Counted from the stretch's first letter, positions 17,442 through 28,014 are shown. The stretch is DNA of 64,000 nt from Bradyrhizobium sp. CCGB12 (GCF_024199845.1 NZ_JANADO010000001.1:4340001-4404000), one strand, 5' to 3'. The notes: generated by a model not told the origin, from the sequence alone. Program-made: numbers and translations.

Positions 17442-19133
17442 TTACGCCGCGCGCACATTGGTCAGGAATTTGCTGACCTCGGTCTTCAGCCGGCTCGAGT
17501 CGTTCGACAGCATCTGCGCCGCCGACAGCACCTGCGAGGAGGCCGTGCCGGTCTCGGTCGCGCCGCGCTGCACGTCGGTGATGTTGGAGGAGACCTGCTG
17601 AGTGCCCTGCGCCGCCTGCTGCACGTTGCGGGCGATCTCCTGCGTCGCTGCACCCTGCTCTTCCACCGCGGCTGCGATGGCCGAGGAGATCTCCGACAGA
17701 CGCTCGATGGTCGAGGATATCTCCTTGATGGCGCCGACCGAGTCATTGGTCGCAGCCTGGATGCCGGAGATCTGCTGACCGATCTCGCCGGTCGCCTTGG
17801 CGGTCTGCTCGGCAAGCGCCTTCACCTCGGAGGCCACCACGGCGAAGCCGCGGCCGGCCTCGCCGGCGCGCGCCGCCTCGATGGTCGCGTTCAGCGCCAA
17901 CAGGTTGGTCTGGCCGGCGATAGTGTTGATGAGCTCGACGACGTCACCGATGCGGGATGCCGCCTTGGAGAGTTCGCTGACGCGCTCGGTGGTGGCGCGC
18001 GCCTGGCCGACGGCATCGCCCGCCATCCGCGCCGATTCCTGAACCTGACGGCTGATCTCGCCAACCGACGACGCCATCTCCTCCGTCGCCGAGGCCACGG
18101 ACTGCACGTTGGTCGAGGCTTCCTCCGAGGCTCCGGCCACGCTGGTCGCCAGCCTCTGGGAGCGGTCGGCCGTCGACGTCAGCGTCGAGGCGGAAGCTTC
18201 GAGCTGGGTCGAGGCCGACGATACGGTCTGGACGATCTCGCCGATCATCGTTTCGAACTCATGGGTGATGTTGTCGACGCGGCGGCCGCGCTCGATCTTG
18301 GCTTCGGCATCCGCAGCAGCAGCCTCGTCGGCGGCCCTCTTGGCGATCAGCGCCTCTTTGAAGATCTGGAGCACGTCGGCCATCGCGCCGATCTCCGTCT
18401 TCTCGCCGCGATGCGGGACTTCGGCGGAGAGGTCGCCCTTGCCCAGCGCCTGCATCGGCTGGGTGATCGAGTTGATGCCGGCGGAGACGTCCTGGACCAG
18501 ATAGAAGCTCACGCCCACGCCGACGACGACGGCGGCGCCAAGGATGATCGAGACCAGCATGAACGCATAGAAATAGCTGTCGGCGGCATCCTGGGCAGCC
18601 TGGTCGCCGCCCTTGGTGTTGAGCTCGATGTCCTTCATCAGGACCTCATCCGACGCAAGGCCGATCTTGTTGACCGTCTTGGTGTTCAGCTCCTGTGCGT
18701 CATGCGGGATCTTGCCGGCCTCCTTGCGCGACAGCGCCATGACGTCTTCGGTGCCCTTCCTGTAGTCGTCCCAGAGCTTGGCCCATTCGTTGTACAGCCT
18801 GCGTTCCTCCGGAGAGGTGATCATCTGCTCGTAGTTCTTGCGGGCCTTGGCAAGCGCCTCCATCACGATGCCGGCGGTCTTCTCGTTGGCGAGCTTGTCT
18901 TCCATGGTCTCGGCCAGCATGTGCTGGCGGACCACGTTCCGGTAGGTGATCACGCTCGCACGTATCTCGCCGAGCACCCGCACGCTGGGCAGCCAGCTCG
19001 TGGTGATGTCTGTCGTGTTGGCGTTCATCGACCGCATCTTCATGACGGCGAGCAGGCCCATGCCGGTCATCGCGACCAGCAGGAACGCCACGACGCTGAT
19101 GATTTTGGCGCGGATGGAGATGGTAGCGAGCAT
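17442..19133 (-). CDS. Methyl-accepting chemotaxis protein
   Basis: A 563-residue chemoreceptor. TM1 is at about residues 10-30 ([20 protein letters not shown]), a mainly helical four-helix-bundle-type periplasmic sensor follows, and TM2 is near residues 190-212 ([20 protein letters not shown]). The HAMP region contains [21 protein letters not shown] long cytoplasmic signalling domain carries the hairpin tip [20 protein letters not shown]. There is no C-terminal CheR/CheB-docking pentapeptide (it ends FLTNVRAA). I chose the ATG at 19133, just before TM1; an in-frame start 51 bases upstream adds only charged residues. It is a stand-alone gene with its own terminator. The ligand is unknown. Confidence 0.92.
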   Translation of the reverse strand: MLATISIRAKIISVVAFLLVAMTGMGLLAVMKMRSMNANTTDITTSWLPSVRVLGEIRASVITYRNVVRQHMLAETMEDKLANEKTAGIVMEALAKARKNYEQMITSPEERRLYNEWAKLWDDYRKGTEDVMALSRKEAGKIPHDAQELNTKTVNKIGLASDEVLMKDIELNTKGGDQAAQDAADSYFYAFMLVSIILGAAVVVGVGVSFYLVQDVSAGINSITQPMQALGKGDLSAEVPHRGEKTEIGAMADVLQIFKEALIAKRAADEAAAADAEAKIERGRRVDNITHEFETMIGEIVQTVSSASTQLEASASTLTSTADRSQRLATSVAGASEEASTNVQSVASATEEMASSVGEISRQVQESARMAGDAVGQARATTERVSELSKAASRIGDVVELINTIAGQTNLLALNATIEAARAGEAGRGFAVVASEVKALAEQTAKATGEIGQQISGIQAATNDSVGAIKEISSTIERLSEISSAIAAAVEEQGAATQEIARNVQQAAQGTQQVSSNITDVQRGATETGTASSQVLSAAQMLSNDSSRLKTEVSKFLTNVRAA

Positions 19134-19300
19134 AATCAAGTCTCTTTGCTGGCGCGGCGCGCGTCCGGAATTTCTACGAATCAACCAAAGGGAGCAGCGC
19201 CGACATCCAACACCAGAGCACCTGCGCAGACGTTAACCACGGCTCCGTACGAGTACGGAAGCCAGAAAGAAATGAATGGGCGACTAAGAATGCTCTGCGC

Positions 19301-20590
19301 TCAGCGCATGAGCCCAAGCGCGTCGGAGAAAAACTCCGGGCCGCCGAAATTTCCGGACTTCAGAGCAAGCAACATCTCGCCTGCCTGTGCACCGACCGCA
19401 CGCAGCACCGGGACGCCCGCGGCGATTTCCACTCCCACAAGAAACCCGGGAATCCTCAACCGGTCGACCACGGCGCCTGACGTCTCGCCACCCGCGACGA
19501 TCAAGCGCCGAACGCCCGCCTCCACCAGGCCTTCGGCGATGTCGGCCATGGCCTGCTCGATGGCATGCCCGGCCGCGTCGCGGCCGTGACGCGCCTGCAC
19601 GGCGGCAACGGCTTCCGGCGTCGCGCTCGAGGCGATCAGAACAGGACCGTCTGCCAGCCGCGGCTGCGCCCAGGCGAGCGCGCGCTGCGCTTCGCCGGCG
19701 CCTGCAACGATCTGCCCGGGATCAAGATGCAAAACCGGCATCACGCGCTCGGCATTGGCGATCTGCTGAAGCGTCGCCTGCGAGCAGCTTCCAGCAAGGC
19801 AGGCCGCCGGGCCGCCGACCGCCGCGCCCACTTCGGTGCCGGCCACGCTCGACCGCACCTTCCCCGTCGATACCAGCGCCCGCGCCAGGCCAAGGCCGAT
19901 GCCGGAGGCGCCGACCGATAGCCGATGCTCGGCGGCAACGAGCCCGATGGTCTCAAGGTCGCGGTCGAACACCGCGTCGATGATCGCAGCGCCGATGCCC
20001 TTGCCCGCGAGCTCGGCCAGCCGTGCCCGCACGGCGTCTGCGCCGCGGGCGACGGTGGCGAGATCGACGAGGCCGATCTGCGTTTTGCTCTGGCGCGCCA
20101 GCACCCGCACCAGATTGGAATCGCGCATCGGATTGAGCGGATGATCCTTCAACGGGCTCTCGTTCAACGGCACGGCGCCGACGAAGAGGTTGCCCTGGTA
20201 GACGGTGCGGCCGGTCTCCGGGAAGGCCGGCGTCACCAGCACGTTCGCTTCGCCGCAATCGGCGCGCAACGCGTCCATCACCGGGCCGATATTGCCTGAA
20301 ACGGTGGAATCGAAGGTCGAGCAGATCTTGAACAGCACGTGGTTCGCGCCGCGGCCGCGCAGCCATTTGTCCGCCGCGCGCGAGCGCGATACGGCAAGAC
20401 CTGCCTCGATCGAGCGGCTCTTCAAGGACACCACGACGGCGTCGACCTCGGGCAGCGCGAGATCGTTCGAGGGCACGCCGATGGTCTGGACGGTGCGCAA
20501 GCCCGCGCGCGTCAGCGTGTTGGCGAGGTCGGAGGCGCCAGTATAGTCGTCGGCGATGCAGCCAAGAGAAATTTTTGCTGCAAGTGTCAC
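19301..20590 (-). CDS. otnK: 3-oxo-tetronate kinase OtnK (four-carbon acid sugar kinase)
   Basis: A 429-residue cytosolic kinase of the DUF1537 family. The N-terminal substrate domain starts LGCIADDYTGASDLANTL, the family signature, and DSTVSGNIGPVMDAL follows. The C-terminal nucleotide domain has LIVAGGETSGAVVDRL. The start is GTG at 20590, overlapping the otnI stop as GTGA, so translation is coupled. OtnK phosphorylates 3-oxo-tetronate (2-dehydro-tetronate after isomerisation) on the 4-hydroxyl. It is the last gene of ltnD-otnI-otnK, with otnC divergent, which gives the complete L-threonate/erythronate route to dihydroxyacetone phosphate. Confidence 0.93.
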   Translation of the reverse strand: MTLAAKISLGCIADDYTGASDLANTLTRAGLRTVQTIGVPSNDLALPEVDAVVVSLKSRSIEAGLAVSRSRAADKWLRGRGANHVLFKICSTFDSTVSGNIGPVMDALRADCGEANVLVTPAFPETGRTVYQGNLFVGAVPLNESPLKDHPLNPMRDSNLVRVLARQSKTQIGLVDLATVARGADAVRARLAELAGKGIGAAIIDAVFDRDLETIGLVAAEHRLSVGASGIGLGLARALVSTGKVRSSVAGTEVGAAVGGPAACLAGSCSQATLQQIANAERVMPVLHLDPGQIVAGAGEAQRALAWAQPRLADGPVLIASSATPEAVAAVQARHGRDAAGHAIEQAMADIAEGLVEAGVRRLIVAGGETSGAVVDRLRIPGFLVGVEIAAGVPVLRAVGAQAGEMLLALKSGNFGGPEFFSDALGLMR

Positions 20591-21369
20591 GGCTTCACTC
20601 CGGCATAAGGCTTGAACCAGGCGAGCCCATCGGTGGTCTTGCCGCGCGGATTGTATTCGCAGCCGACGAAGCCGGTGTAGCCGAGCCGGTCGAGTTCAGT
20701 GAAGAGAAACGGATAGTTCAGCTCCTCGCCGTCGGGCTCGTTGCGCGAAGGAATGCTGGCGATCTGGATGTGGCCGACGATCGGCATCATCTCGCGCAGC
20801 CGCATCGTCACATCGCCGTGGATGATCTGACAGTGATAGATGTCGAACTGGAGTTTCAAGTTCGGAAGCCTCAGCTCCTGGATCAGGTCGCGCGCGAAGC
20901 CGAAATCGTTGAGGAAATAGCCGGGCACATTGCGCGCATTGATCGGTTCGAGCACGATGTCGATGCCGTGGGGTGCGAAGAACTCGGCGGCCCACGCCAC
21001 CGATTTGTAGAACGCCTCAATCGCGACTCGCTCGCCGCGATTGGCGATGCCGGCCATCAGGTGCAGGCGCTTGACACCGGTCGCCTTGGCGTAAGGCAGC
21101 GCCGTCTCCAGGCTCGCCTTGAGATCGGAGAACCGCGCCGGCAGCGCCGCAAACCCCTTCTCGCCGGCATTCCAGTCGCCCGGCGGCAGGTTGAACAGCG
21201 CCTGGGTCAGGCCGTTGCGCTCGAGCCGCTCGCCGACCACCTCGGCCGGATGCTCATAGGGAAAGAGAAACTCGACGGCGGTGAAGCCAGCCTGGGCGGC
21301 GGCATCGAAGCGATCGAGGAACGGCACCTCTGTGAACATCATCGAGAGGTTGGCGGCGAAACGGGGCAT
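20587..21369 (-). CDS. otnI: 2-oxo-tetronate isomerase OtnI (hydroxypyruvate isomerase family)
   Basis: A 260-residue TIM-barrel isomerase of the xylose-isomerase-like superfamily. Metal-site and barrel segments include FTAVEFLFPYEHPAEVV, IDIVLEPINARNVPGYFL, LQFDIYHCQIIHGDV and the final GFVGCEYNPRGKT. The ATG at 21369 follows AGAGGA and lies 16 bases after ltnD; the frame is open upstream without a better site. OtnI converts 2-oxo-tetronate to 3-oxo-tetronate between LtnD and OtnK. Taken alone it could be hydroxypyruvate isomerase, but the operon settles the pathway role. Confidence 0.92.
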   Translation of the reverse strand: MPRFAANLSMMFTEVPFLDRFDAAAQAGFTAVEFLFPYEHPAEVVGERLERNGLTQALFNLPPGDWNAGEKGFAALPARFSDLKASLETALPYAKATGVKRLHLMAGIANRGERVAIEAFYKSVAWAAEFFAPHGIDIVLEPINARNVPGYFLNDFGFARDLIQELRLPNLKLQFDIYHCQIIHGDVTMRLREMMPIVGHIQIASIPSRNEPDGEELNYPFLFTELDRLGYTGFVGCEYNPRGKTTDGLAWFKPYAGVKP

Positions 21370-21385
21370 CGGAATCCTCTTAGTT

Positions 21386-22303
21386 TTACTTGTCGCCAGG
21401 CAGCTTGACGCCGGTGACCTGCGCATACATCCGCGCCACCGAAGCGTCGTCGTCGCGGCCCATGCCGGCGGCTGACGTCATCAGGAACATCTGGAGCGCG
21501 GCGGCGGAGACCGGCACCGGGAATCTGGCACTGCGCGCCATGTCCTGGATGATGCCGAGGTCCTTGACGAAGATCTCGACCGCGCTGCGCGGCGTGTAAT
21601 CGCCGTCGAGCACATGCGGCATGCGATTCTCGAACATCCAGGAATTGCCGGCAGACGCCGTGATCACCTCATAGACCTTGCGGATGTCGAGGCCCTGCTT
21701 GGCCGCAAACGCCATGGCTTCGCTGGCGGCAGCGATATGCACGCCGGCGAGCAACTGATTGATCATCTTGAACGCGGCGCCCTGCCCTGCGGCATCACCG
21801 AGCTCATAGAGCTTTGCAGCCATGGCATCGAGCGCCGGCCGCGCCTTGGCGAAGGCGGCGGAGCTGCCGGAGGCAAGGATCGTCAGCTCGCCTTGCGCGG
21901 CGCGCTGGGCACCGCCGGAGATCGGCGCGTCCAGATAGTGCCGGCCGGTCGCCTCCAGCTGTTTTGCGAGGCGTCGCGCCACATCCGGGTCCATGGTCGC
22001 CGAGGAGATGAAGACGCTGTCCTTCGGCATGGTCTCGGCGGCACCATCTTTGCCGAACAGGATGGTTTCGGTCTGAGCGGCGTTGACCACGACGCTGACG
22101 ACGATATCGGCATCCTTGGCCGCTTCGGCCGGCGTCTTGGCGCCTGCACCGCCGTCTTTCACGAAACGCGCGACGGTATCGGCCGAGACGTCGCAGCCGG
22201 TGACGGCATGGCCGGCGCGCCTCAGCGAGGTCGCCATGCCAAATCCCATCGAGCCGAGCCCGACGACGGCGACACGCTGATCTTGTGACGTGGACGCGGA
22301 CAT
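21386..22303 (-). CDS. ltnD: L-threonate dehydrogenase LtnD (beta-hydroxyacid dehydrogenase family)
   Basis: A 305-residue NAD(P)-dependent dehydrogenase. The Rossmann motif VAVVGLGSMGFGM starts at residue 11, DAPISGGAQRAAQGELTI is the substrate-binding signature, and FKMINQLLAG carries the catalytic lysine. The ATG at 22303 is preferred over an upstream in-frame codon because it begins just before the Rossmann fold. It would oxidise L-threonate (or D-erythronate, as DenD) at C2 to 2-oxo-tetronate, the first step of the cluster. The threonate/erythronate choice cannot be made from sequence. It is the first gene of the leftward operon. Confidence 0.88.
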   Translation of the reverse strand: MSASTSQDQRVAVVGLGSMGFGMATSLRRAGHAVTGCDVSADTVARFVKDGGAGAKTPAEAAKDADIVVSVVVNAAQTETILFGKDGAAETMPKDSVFISSATMDPDVARRLAKQLEATGRHYLDAPISGGAQRAAQGELTILASGSSAAFAKARPALDAMAAKLYELGDAAGQGAAFKMINQLLAGVHIAAASEAMAFAAKQGLDIRKVYEVITASAGNSWMFENRMPHVLDGDYTPRSAVEIFVKDLGIIQDMARSARFPVPVSAAALQMFLMTSAAGMGRDDDASVARMYAQVTGVKLPGDK

Positions 22304-22417
22304 GAAACTAACCCTTGCGAACGTTTCCCGGACGGCTGCCCTTTTGCGGCGGCTCGGCGAACCGATATCACGGCTTGGCCGCGCTGCCAAAGCGTGAGAC
22401 AAGCAGGCATGACGGCC

Positions 22418-23089
22418 ATGAGAACGGAAACGAGCAACGAGACACGGCTGCGCGAGGATATCTGCCGGTTTGGACGGTCCCTGTTCGAGCGCGGACTGAC
22501 GCCGGGCTCCTCCGGCAATATCAGCGTCAGGATGGACGATGGCGGCTGGCTGGTGACGCCGACCAACGCCTCGCTCGGCTTTCTCGATCCCGCCAAGCTA
22601 TCGCGGCTGGATAGCCAGGGACGGCTGGTCTCCGGCGATGCGCCGACCAAGGAAGTTCCGCTGCACACCGCGCTCTACGACACGCGCGGACGTGCGCGCG
22701 CGATCGTGCACCTGCACTCGACCCATTCGGTCGCGCTCTCGATGCTCCCCGAGATCGATCCGCGCGCCGCGCTGCCGCCGATGACGGCCTATTATCTGAT
22801 GAAATGCGGCGCCACCGCACTCGTGCCGTATTATCGTCCCGGCGATCCCGCCGTGGCGGATGCGATCAAGGGGCTCGCTGGGAAATATTCCTCGGTGCTG
22901 CTCGCCAATCACGGCCCGGTGGTTGCGGGCGACTCGCTGGAAGCGGCGGTGTTCGCAACGGAGGAGCTGGAGGAAACGGCGAAGCTGTATCTGCTGTTGC
23001 GCGGGATGAACCCACGCTATCTGTCGCCGGACCAGGTGAAGGATCTGGTGAAGGTGTTCGGGGTGACGCTGCCGGAGCATGGGCACTAG
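22418..23089 (+). CDS. otnC: 3-oxo-tetronate 4-phosphate decarboxylase OtnC (class II aldolase family)
   Basis: A 223-residue class II aldolase/adducin-family enzyme. LTPGSSGNISVR is the phosphate-binding loop. Metal-ligand histidines lie in VHLHSTHSVAL and near LLANHGPVVAG. OtnC decarboxylates 3-oxo-tetronate 4-phosphate to dihydroxyacetone phosphate and CO2. The start is uncertain between ATG codons at 22409 and 22418; AGCAGG at 22401-22406 fits 22418 better. The gene is divergent from ltnD with about 115 bases between starts, a shared control region in which I found no clear operator. Confidence 0.9.
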   Translation: MRTETSNETRLREDICRFGRSLFERGLTPGSSGNISVRMDDGGWLVTPTNASLGFLDPAKLSRLDSQGRLVSGDAPTKEVPLHTALYDTRGRARAIVHLHSTHSVALSMLPEIDPRAALPPMTAYYLMKCGATALVPYYRPGDPAVADAIKGLAGKYSSVLLANHGPVVAGDSLEAAVFATEELEETAKLYLLLRGMNPRYLSPDQVKDLVKVFGVTLPEHGH

Positions 23090-23102
23090 CCGCACACTCC
23101 GA

Positions 23103-23224
23103 CGTCATCCTGAGGTGCGAGCCTTGCGATGCTCCGCATCGCAAGGTGAAGCCTCCAAGGATGGGCTATGGGCGCTCGCGGCTCATCCTTCGAGGCGCGC
23201 AAGAGCGCGCACCTCAGGATGACG
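23103..23224. repeat. Palindromic intergenic repeat (CGTCATCCTGAGGTGCG type), copy 1
   Basis: A 122-bp inverted repeat from CGTCATCCTGAGGTGCG to CGCACCTCAGGATGACG, with the hairpin CCTTGCGATGC/GCATCGCAAGG and CTCCAAGGATG / CATCCTTCGAG inside. It lies between the convergent otnC and livF genes. A relative is at 26549-26643. Confidence 0.9.
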
Positions 23225-23248
23225 GCTGCGATTGCGGTAGCCGTTTAG

Positions 23249-23936
23249 CTACAGCCCCAGATACGCCTTGCGCACGTCCGGGTTGCCCCTGATCTCGCTC
23301 GCTGCGCCCTGCATCAGCACGCGGCCGGTTTGCAGGATGTAGGCGCGGTCGGCGATCTCCAGGCATTCGGCCATGCGCTGCTCGACGATCAGCACGGTCA
23401 TGCCGGCGTCGCGGATGCGCTTCACCGCCTGGAAGATCTCGTCGACCAGCTTTGGCATGATGCCCTGCGAGGGCTCGTCCAGCATCAGAAGCCGCGGCCG
23501 CGTCATCAGCGCGCGGCCGATCGCGAGCATCTGCTGCTCGCCGCCGCTGAGCGTCTCGGCGCGCTGCTCCAAACGTTCCTGGAGACGCGGGAATAGCGTG
23601 AAGACGAGATCGAGCGGGCCCTCGCGATCCGCCTCGCCACGATAGAGATAGCTGCCGAGGCGAAGATTGTCGCGCACCGACAGGCGCGGAAACAGGCGGC
23701 GGTTCTCCGGCACATAGGCGATGCCAGTGGCGGTGATGTGGTGCTGCGCCATGCCATCGAGGCGCTTGCCGTCGAATGTCACCGTGCCCGACCGCGGGCG
23801 CTCGGCGCCGGCGATGGATTTCAGCAGCGTCGACTTGCCCGCGCCGTTGGCTCCGGCGACGCAAACGATCTCACCCTTCTGGACCTCGATCGAGACCGCG
23901 GAGATCGCAACCAGGCCTTGATAGGCGGTCGTGATT

Positions 23937-23953
<17 letters not shown>
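23249..23953 (-). CDS. livF: Branched-chain-type ABC transporter ATPase LivF
   Basis: A 234-residue ABC ATPase. Walker A is GANGAGKST, the signature is LSGGEQQMLAIGRAL and Walker B is LLMLDEPSQGI, all intact, followed by the H-loop region IVEQRMAE. It is the last gene of the leftward Liv operon and overlaps livG by 17 bases. It forms the heterodimeric motor with LivG on the cytoplasmic face of LivHM. The Liv family carries branched-chain amino acids but also amides, ureas and aromatic or acid compounds, so the substrate is open. Confidence 0.93.
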
Positions 23954-24664
<711 letters not shown>

Positions 24665-24668
<4 letters not shown>

Positions 24669-25651
24669 CGCGTGGCTCCTTTTGCTTTCGAGCGGGAGAA
24701 CAAGCTTACCAATCCCCGCGGCAGGGCCAGCGAGATCGCCACGATCAGCGCGCCGTAGACGATGAGGTCGACGCCGCGGCCGGAGCCGCCGATATAAGAG
24801 CGCGTCAGCTCGGTCATCGGAATCAGGATGGCGGCCCCCAGCACCGGCCCCCACAGCGTGCCGATGCCGCCGAGCACGGCCGGCAATGCCATCAGCAGCG
24901 AGAACTGGAAGCCCATGACGCTTTCAGGATCGATATAGGCGAGAAACTGCGCGTAGAAGGCGCCACCGATGGCGACGAGGAAGGCGGACACGGCGGCCGC
25001 GCCCATCTTGGAGTTGAACACGACGACCCCAAGGCTCTCGGCGGCCTCCGGATTATCCTTCACCGCCCGCCACCAGAAGCCCCATTTGGAGTCTTCCAGC
25101 CACCAGGTGACGAACCAGGCGAGGCAGCACAGCGCCAGCGCAAAATAGAAATATGGCAGCTTGGTGCGCAGGAACTGGAATTTCAGCCAGCTGTCGCCAC
25201 GGATCGGAACGGTGATGCCCATCGCGGCGCCCGCCCACTCCCAGTTCTGGAACAGCAATAGCCCGATCTCGGCAATGACGATGGTCGCGATCACGAAGTA
25301 ATGGCCGCGCAGGCGGAAGAATGGATAGCCGAGCCCCATCGCGATCAGGGCTGCGATCACGCCGCCGCCGAGCATGCCGAACCAGGGCAGCACGCCGAAC
25401 TTGGTGAAGAGCAGCGAGGTTGTGTAGGCGCCGATACCGAAATAGAGCGCGTGGCCGAGCGAGATCTGTCCGCAATAGCCGGAAAGGATGTTCCAGCTCT
25501 GCGACAGCGCCGCATACATCAAGGTCAGGATCAGGATGTTCTGGACATAGACGTCCTTGATGAACAGCGGTGCAAGCGCTGCGATCCCGGCCAGGACGGC
25601 GGCGATGATGAGGTCGCGGCGGCGCCGCGCGGCAAAATTCTGGTCCATCAC
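24665..25651 (-). CDS. livM: Branched-chain-type ABC transporter permease LivM
   Basis: A 328-residue polytopic inner-membrane protein with about 9-10 hydrophobic segments. It has the LivM pattern NILSGYCGQISLGHALYFGI near the first third and the EAA-type loop KDNPEAAESLGVVVFNSK, which contacts the ATPases. It ends with a short arginine/lysine-rich tail. It overlaps livH and livG by 4 bases at each end, so the four cytoplasmic and membrane genes are coupled. It pairs with LivH to form the channel. Confidence 0.93.
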
Positions 25652-26526
25652 ATCGACCCGAACAGGCCACGCGGCCGGATGAAGACGACGAGCAGATAGA
25701 CGGCGTAGATGCCGACCGACTTCAGCGAGGGCGGCAGCACCAATGCGGTGACGGCCTCGACGAGGCCGACGACAATGCCGCCGGCAAAGGCCCCAAACAC
25801 GCTGCCGAAGCCACCGAGCGCCACGGTGACGTAGGCAATCAGCGCGAAGGACGCGCCGACATCGGGATAGATGTAGAAGAACACCGCCATAATCGCGCCG
25901 GCGAGACCGACCAGCGCCGCACCAAGGCCCCAGCCGAGCGCGAACACGCGGTTCTTGTCGATGCCGACGAGAGCCACGGCGCCGGGATCCTCACGCGTCG
26001 CCTCCAGCGCACGGCCGAAATCGGTGCGATTGATGAAGAAGTAGAGACCGCCAAAGGCGAGAATCGAGACCAGGGCGCCGATCAGCTGCGGCTCCGGCAG
26101 AAAGATGCCGGCGACCGAGATGGTCTTGCCGCCGAGCCAGGACTGCGGAATGCTGCGATAGTCCGGCGTGAAGAAGAACTGCGCCAGGCCACGCATCACG
26201 ATGGCCAAGCCGAAGGTCGAGAAGATCTGCACCATGCCGGCATTGGCCTTGGCCCGCATGGCAAAGCGTACGATTAATAGATAGACCACTGCCCCGAACA
26301 CGAAGAGTGCCGCCGCGACCAGCGGCGCCGACAGCAAGGGATCGATGGCGAAGAACGCGAACAGGAAGAACGACGCGTACATCGCGATCATCAGGAACTC
26401 GCCATGGGCGAAGTTCACGACGTCCATCAGGCCGAAGATCAGCGCGAGGCCGACCGCGATCAGTCCGTAGAGCAGCCCCATGAGGAGGCCGCTTGCGAGA
26501 CTCTGGATAATAGCTTGGGCTGTCAA
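25648..26526 (-). CDS. livH: Branched-chain-type ABC transporter permease LivH
   Basis: A 292-residue inner-membrane permease with about 8 hydrophobic segments. The N-terminal GLLYGLIAVGLALIFGLMDV and VNFAHGEFLMIAMYA are the LivH signature, and the coupling loop ATREDPGAVALVGIDKNR follows. It starts 154 bases after the stop codon of the binding-protein gene, with a palindromic repeat filling that gap, and overlaps livM by 4 bases. Confidence 0.93.
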   Translation of the reverse strand: MTAQAIIQSLASGLLMGLLYGLIAVGLALIFGLMDVVNFAHGEFLMIAMYASFFLFAFFAIDPLLSAPLVAAALFVFGAVVYLLIVRFAMRAKANAGMVQIFSTFGLAIVMRGLAQFFFTPDYRSIPQSWLGGKTISVAGIFLPEPQLIGALVSILAFGGLYFFINRTDFGRALEATREDPGAVALVGIDKNRVFALGWGLGAALVGLAGAIMAVFFYIYPDVGASFALIAYVTVALGGFGSVFGAFAGGIVVGLVEAVTALVLPPSLKSVGIYAVYLLVVFIRPRGLFGSM

Positions 26527-26548
26527 AAGTCTGTCCCCCGAAATAGAT

Positions 26549-26643
26549 CCTCATCCTGAGGAGCGCGCACAGGCGCGCGTCTCGAAGGATGGCCCAGCCC
26601 TCGTCCTTCGAGACGCGGGCTACGCCCGCTCCTCAGGATGAGG
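26549..26643. repeat. Palindromic intergenic repeat (CCTCATCCTGAGGAGCG type), copy 2
   Basis: A 95-bp inverted repeat from CCTCATCCTGAGGAGCG to CGCTCCTCAGGATGAGG, with TCTCGAAGGATGG and CGTCCTTCGAGA inside. It lies between the binding-protein gene and livH within one operon, a position where a stable RNA stem often protects the upstream message. Confidence 0.9.
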
Positions 26644-26680
26644 GCGGGAGCTACATCTGAGCTCCCGCTCTGCGACACGC

Positions 26681-27925
26681 TTACTTCATCGGCCAGACCG
26701 CCTCGGCGATCGCGGCCTGCGGCGGGAAGATGGTGACGAACTTGCCGCCGACATATTGCAGCAGCACCGGGTCGGCATCGTTGTTCTGGCCCATCTCGTC
26801 GAACTTGACGCGCTTCCAGGGCATGATGGTCTGCTCGCCCAGGATGTCCGTCGCCGCCAGCGCGTCGCGGATCTTCTCGCCATCGGTCGACTTGGCGCGG
26901 CTGATCGCGTCCGCAAGGATGATCAGGCCCATGAACTGGCGCGAGGTGAGATCGTTGAAGTCCTTGCCCGAGCGCGCCTTGAACATCTCGTTGATCTTGC
27001 CGACCATCGGGCGCTTCTGCGCGAGGTCGAGCGAGAAGGTGCCGCGCGAGATCACGCCTTCGAGCTTGTCGCCGACGGCGTCGTAGAGCGCCTTCTCGGA
27101 GAAGCCGGCGTCCTGCGCCACGATCGCGTTCGGCTTGTAGCCGAGCTCCGCCATGGTCTTGACCAGCAGGATGCCGTCGGTGGTGTAGCTCGAGGGCATC
27201 AGCACGTCGGCATTGGCGCTCTTGAGCTGCTGCACCTCGGCCGAGAGCGAGGGCGAGTTGGCGCGATACTTGATGTCGGTGACGATCTTGTAGCCGCGCT
27301 CGCCGGCGATCTTGGCCTGGGCGTTGCCGGAATCGGTGCCGAAGATGGTATCCTCGTGGAACAGCGACAGCGTCCCGATCTTGGTGCCCTTCTTCTTCAT
27401 GGCATCGAAGAAGTCGAACATCGCAGCCGAGTACATCTCGTCGTGCGGCGCGGCGCGGAAATAATACTTCAGGCCCCGGCGATGCAGGCTCGGCGAGGAG
27501 TTGTCGGCGGAGACGAACGGGACCTGGTAGCGTTCGCAGATCTGGCTGACGGTGACCGCAACCGCACTCTGATAGGTACCGATGATGGCGGAAACCTTCT
27601 CCTGCGTGATCAGGCGCTCGGCCTCGGCGCGACCCTTCTGCGGATCGGCCTGGTGGTCGGCGAATACGAGGCGGACCTTGGCTCCGCCGAGGCCCGGCAG
27701 GCCTTCGCCCTTGGCGAGCGGCAGGTCGAAATCGGTGTTCTTGTTGATGACCTCGAGCGCGGTCTCATAGGCCTTCTGCGCGTCGACGCCCTGCTGCGCG
27801 CTGCCGCCGGAGAACGGATAGATCACGCCGATCACGACTTCGGAGGTCTGTGCGCGCGCTGCCAGCGGCACCAGCGCAGCGGTGGCGGTGGCTCCCAACA
27901 ATACGTCGCGGCGAGTGATCGTCAT
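26681..27925 (-). CDS. Liv-type ABC transporter substrate-binding protein
   Basis: A 414-residue periplasmic binding protein of the receptor-ligand-binding (type I) family. The N-terminus MTITRRDVLLGATATAALVP has a twin-arginine pair and an ARAQ cleavage region near residue 26, suggesting Tat export of a folded protein. VIGVIYPFSGGSAQQGVDA begins the mature domain. The ATG at 27925 follows GGGGA. It is the first gene of the leftward importer operon. The ligand is not predictable; the neighbouring tetronate and ureide-like genes make an acid or amide substrate as plausible as leucine. Confidence 0.9.
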   Translation of the reverse strand: MTITRRDVLLGATATAALVPLAARAQTSEVVIGVIYPFSGGSAQQGVDAQKAYETALEVINKNTDFDLPLAKGEGLPGLGGAKVRLVFADHQADPQKGRAEAERLITQEKVSAIIGTYQSAVAVTVSQICERYQVPFVSADNSSPSLHRRGLKYYFRAAPHDEMYSAAMFDFFDAMKKKGTKIGTLSLFHEDTIFGTDSGNAQAKIAGERGYKIVTDIKYRANSPSLSAEVQQLKSANADVLMPSSYTTDGILLVKTMAELGYKPNAIVAQDAGFSEKALYDAVGDKLEGVISRGTFSLDLAQKRPMVGKINEMFKARSGKDFNDLTSRQFMGLIILADAISRAKSTDGEKIRDALAATDILGEQTIMPWKRVKFDEMGQNNDADPVLLQYVGGKFVTIFPPQAAIAEAVWPMK

Positions 27926-27948
27926 GGCAAAGTCCCCTGTTACTGAAT

Positions 27949-27962
27949 TTCGATAGATCGAA
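27949..27962. promoter_or_regulatory. Small inverted repeat upstream of the importer operon
   Basis: TTCGAT-AG-ATCGAA is a perfect 6-bp inverted repeat 24 bases upstream of the binding-protein start codon. It shares the TCGAT/ATCGA core with the larger inverted repeat beside the LysR gene at 28912-28934. It could be an operator for the same regulator, but it is short enough to arise by chance. Confidence 0.4.
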
Positions 27963-28014
27963 TGAAGCGATTGATGGGGGCAGTAAAGCCCGAACAAGCA
28001 GCAAACGCTGCCTA

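Noticed and set aside
19241..19263. Hairpin GGCTCCGTAC/GTACGGAAGCC downstream of otnK
   Set aside because: The stem has a bulge and is not followed by a T-run in either direction, so it was not called a terminator.
17295..19589. Open frame of more than 750 codons on the + strand
   Set aside because: It is antisense to the chemoreceptor and part of otnK, both of which have clear domains and codon bias; no ribosome site or motif supports the + strand frame.
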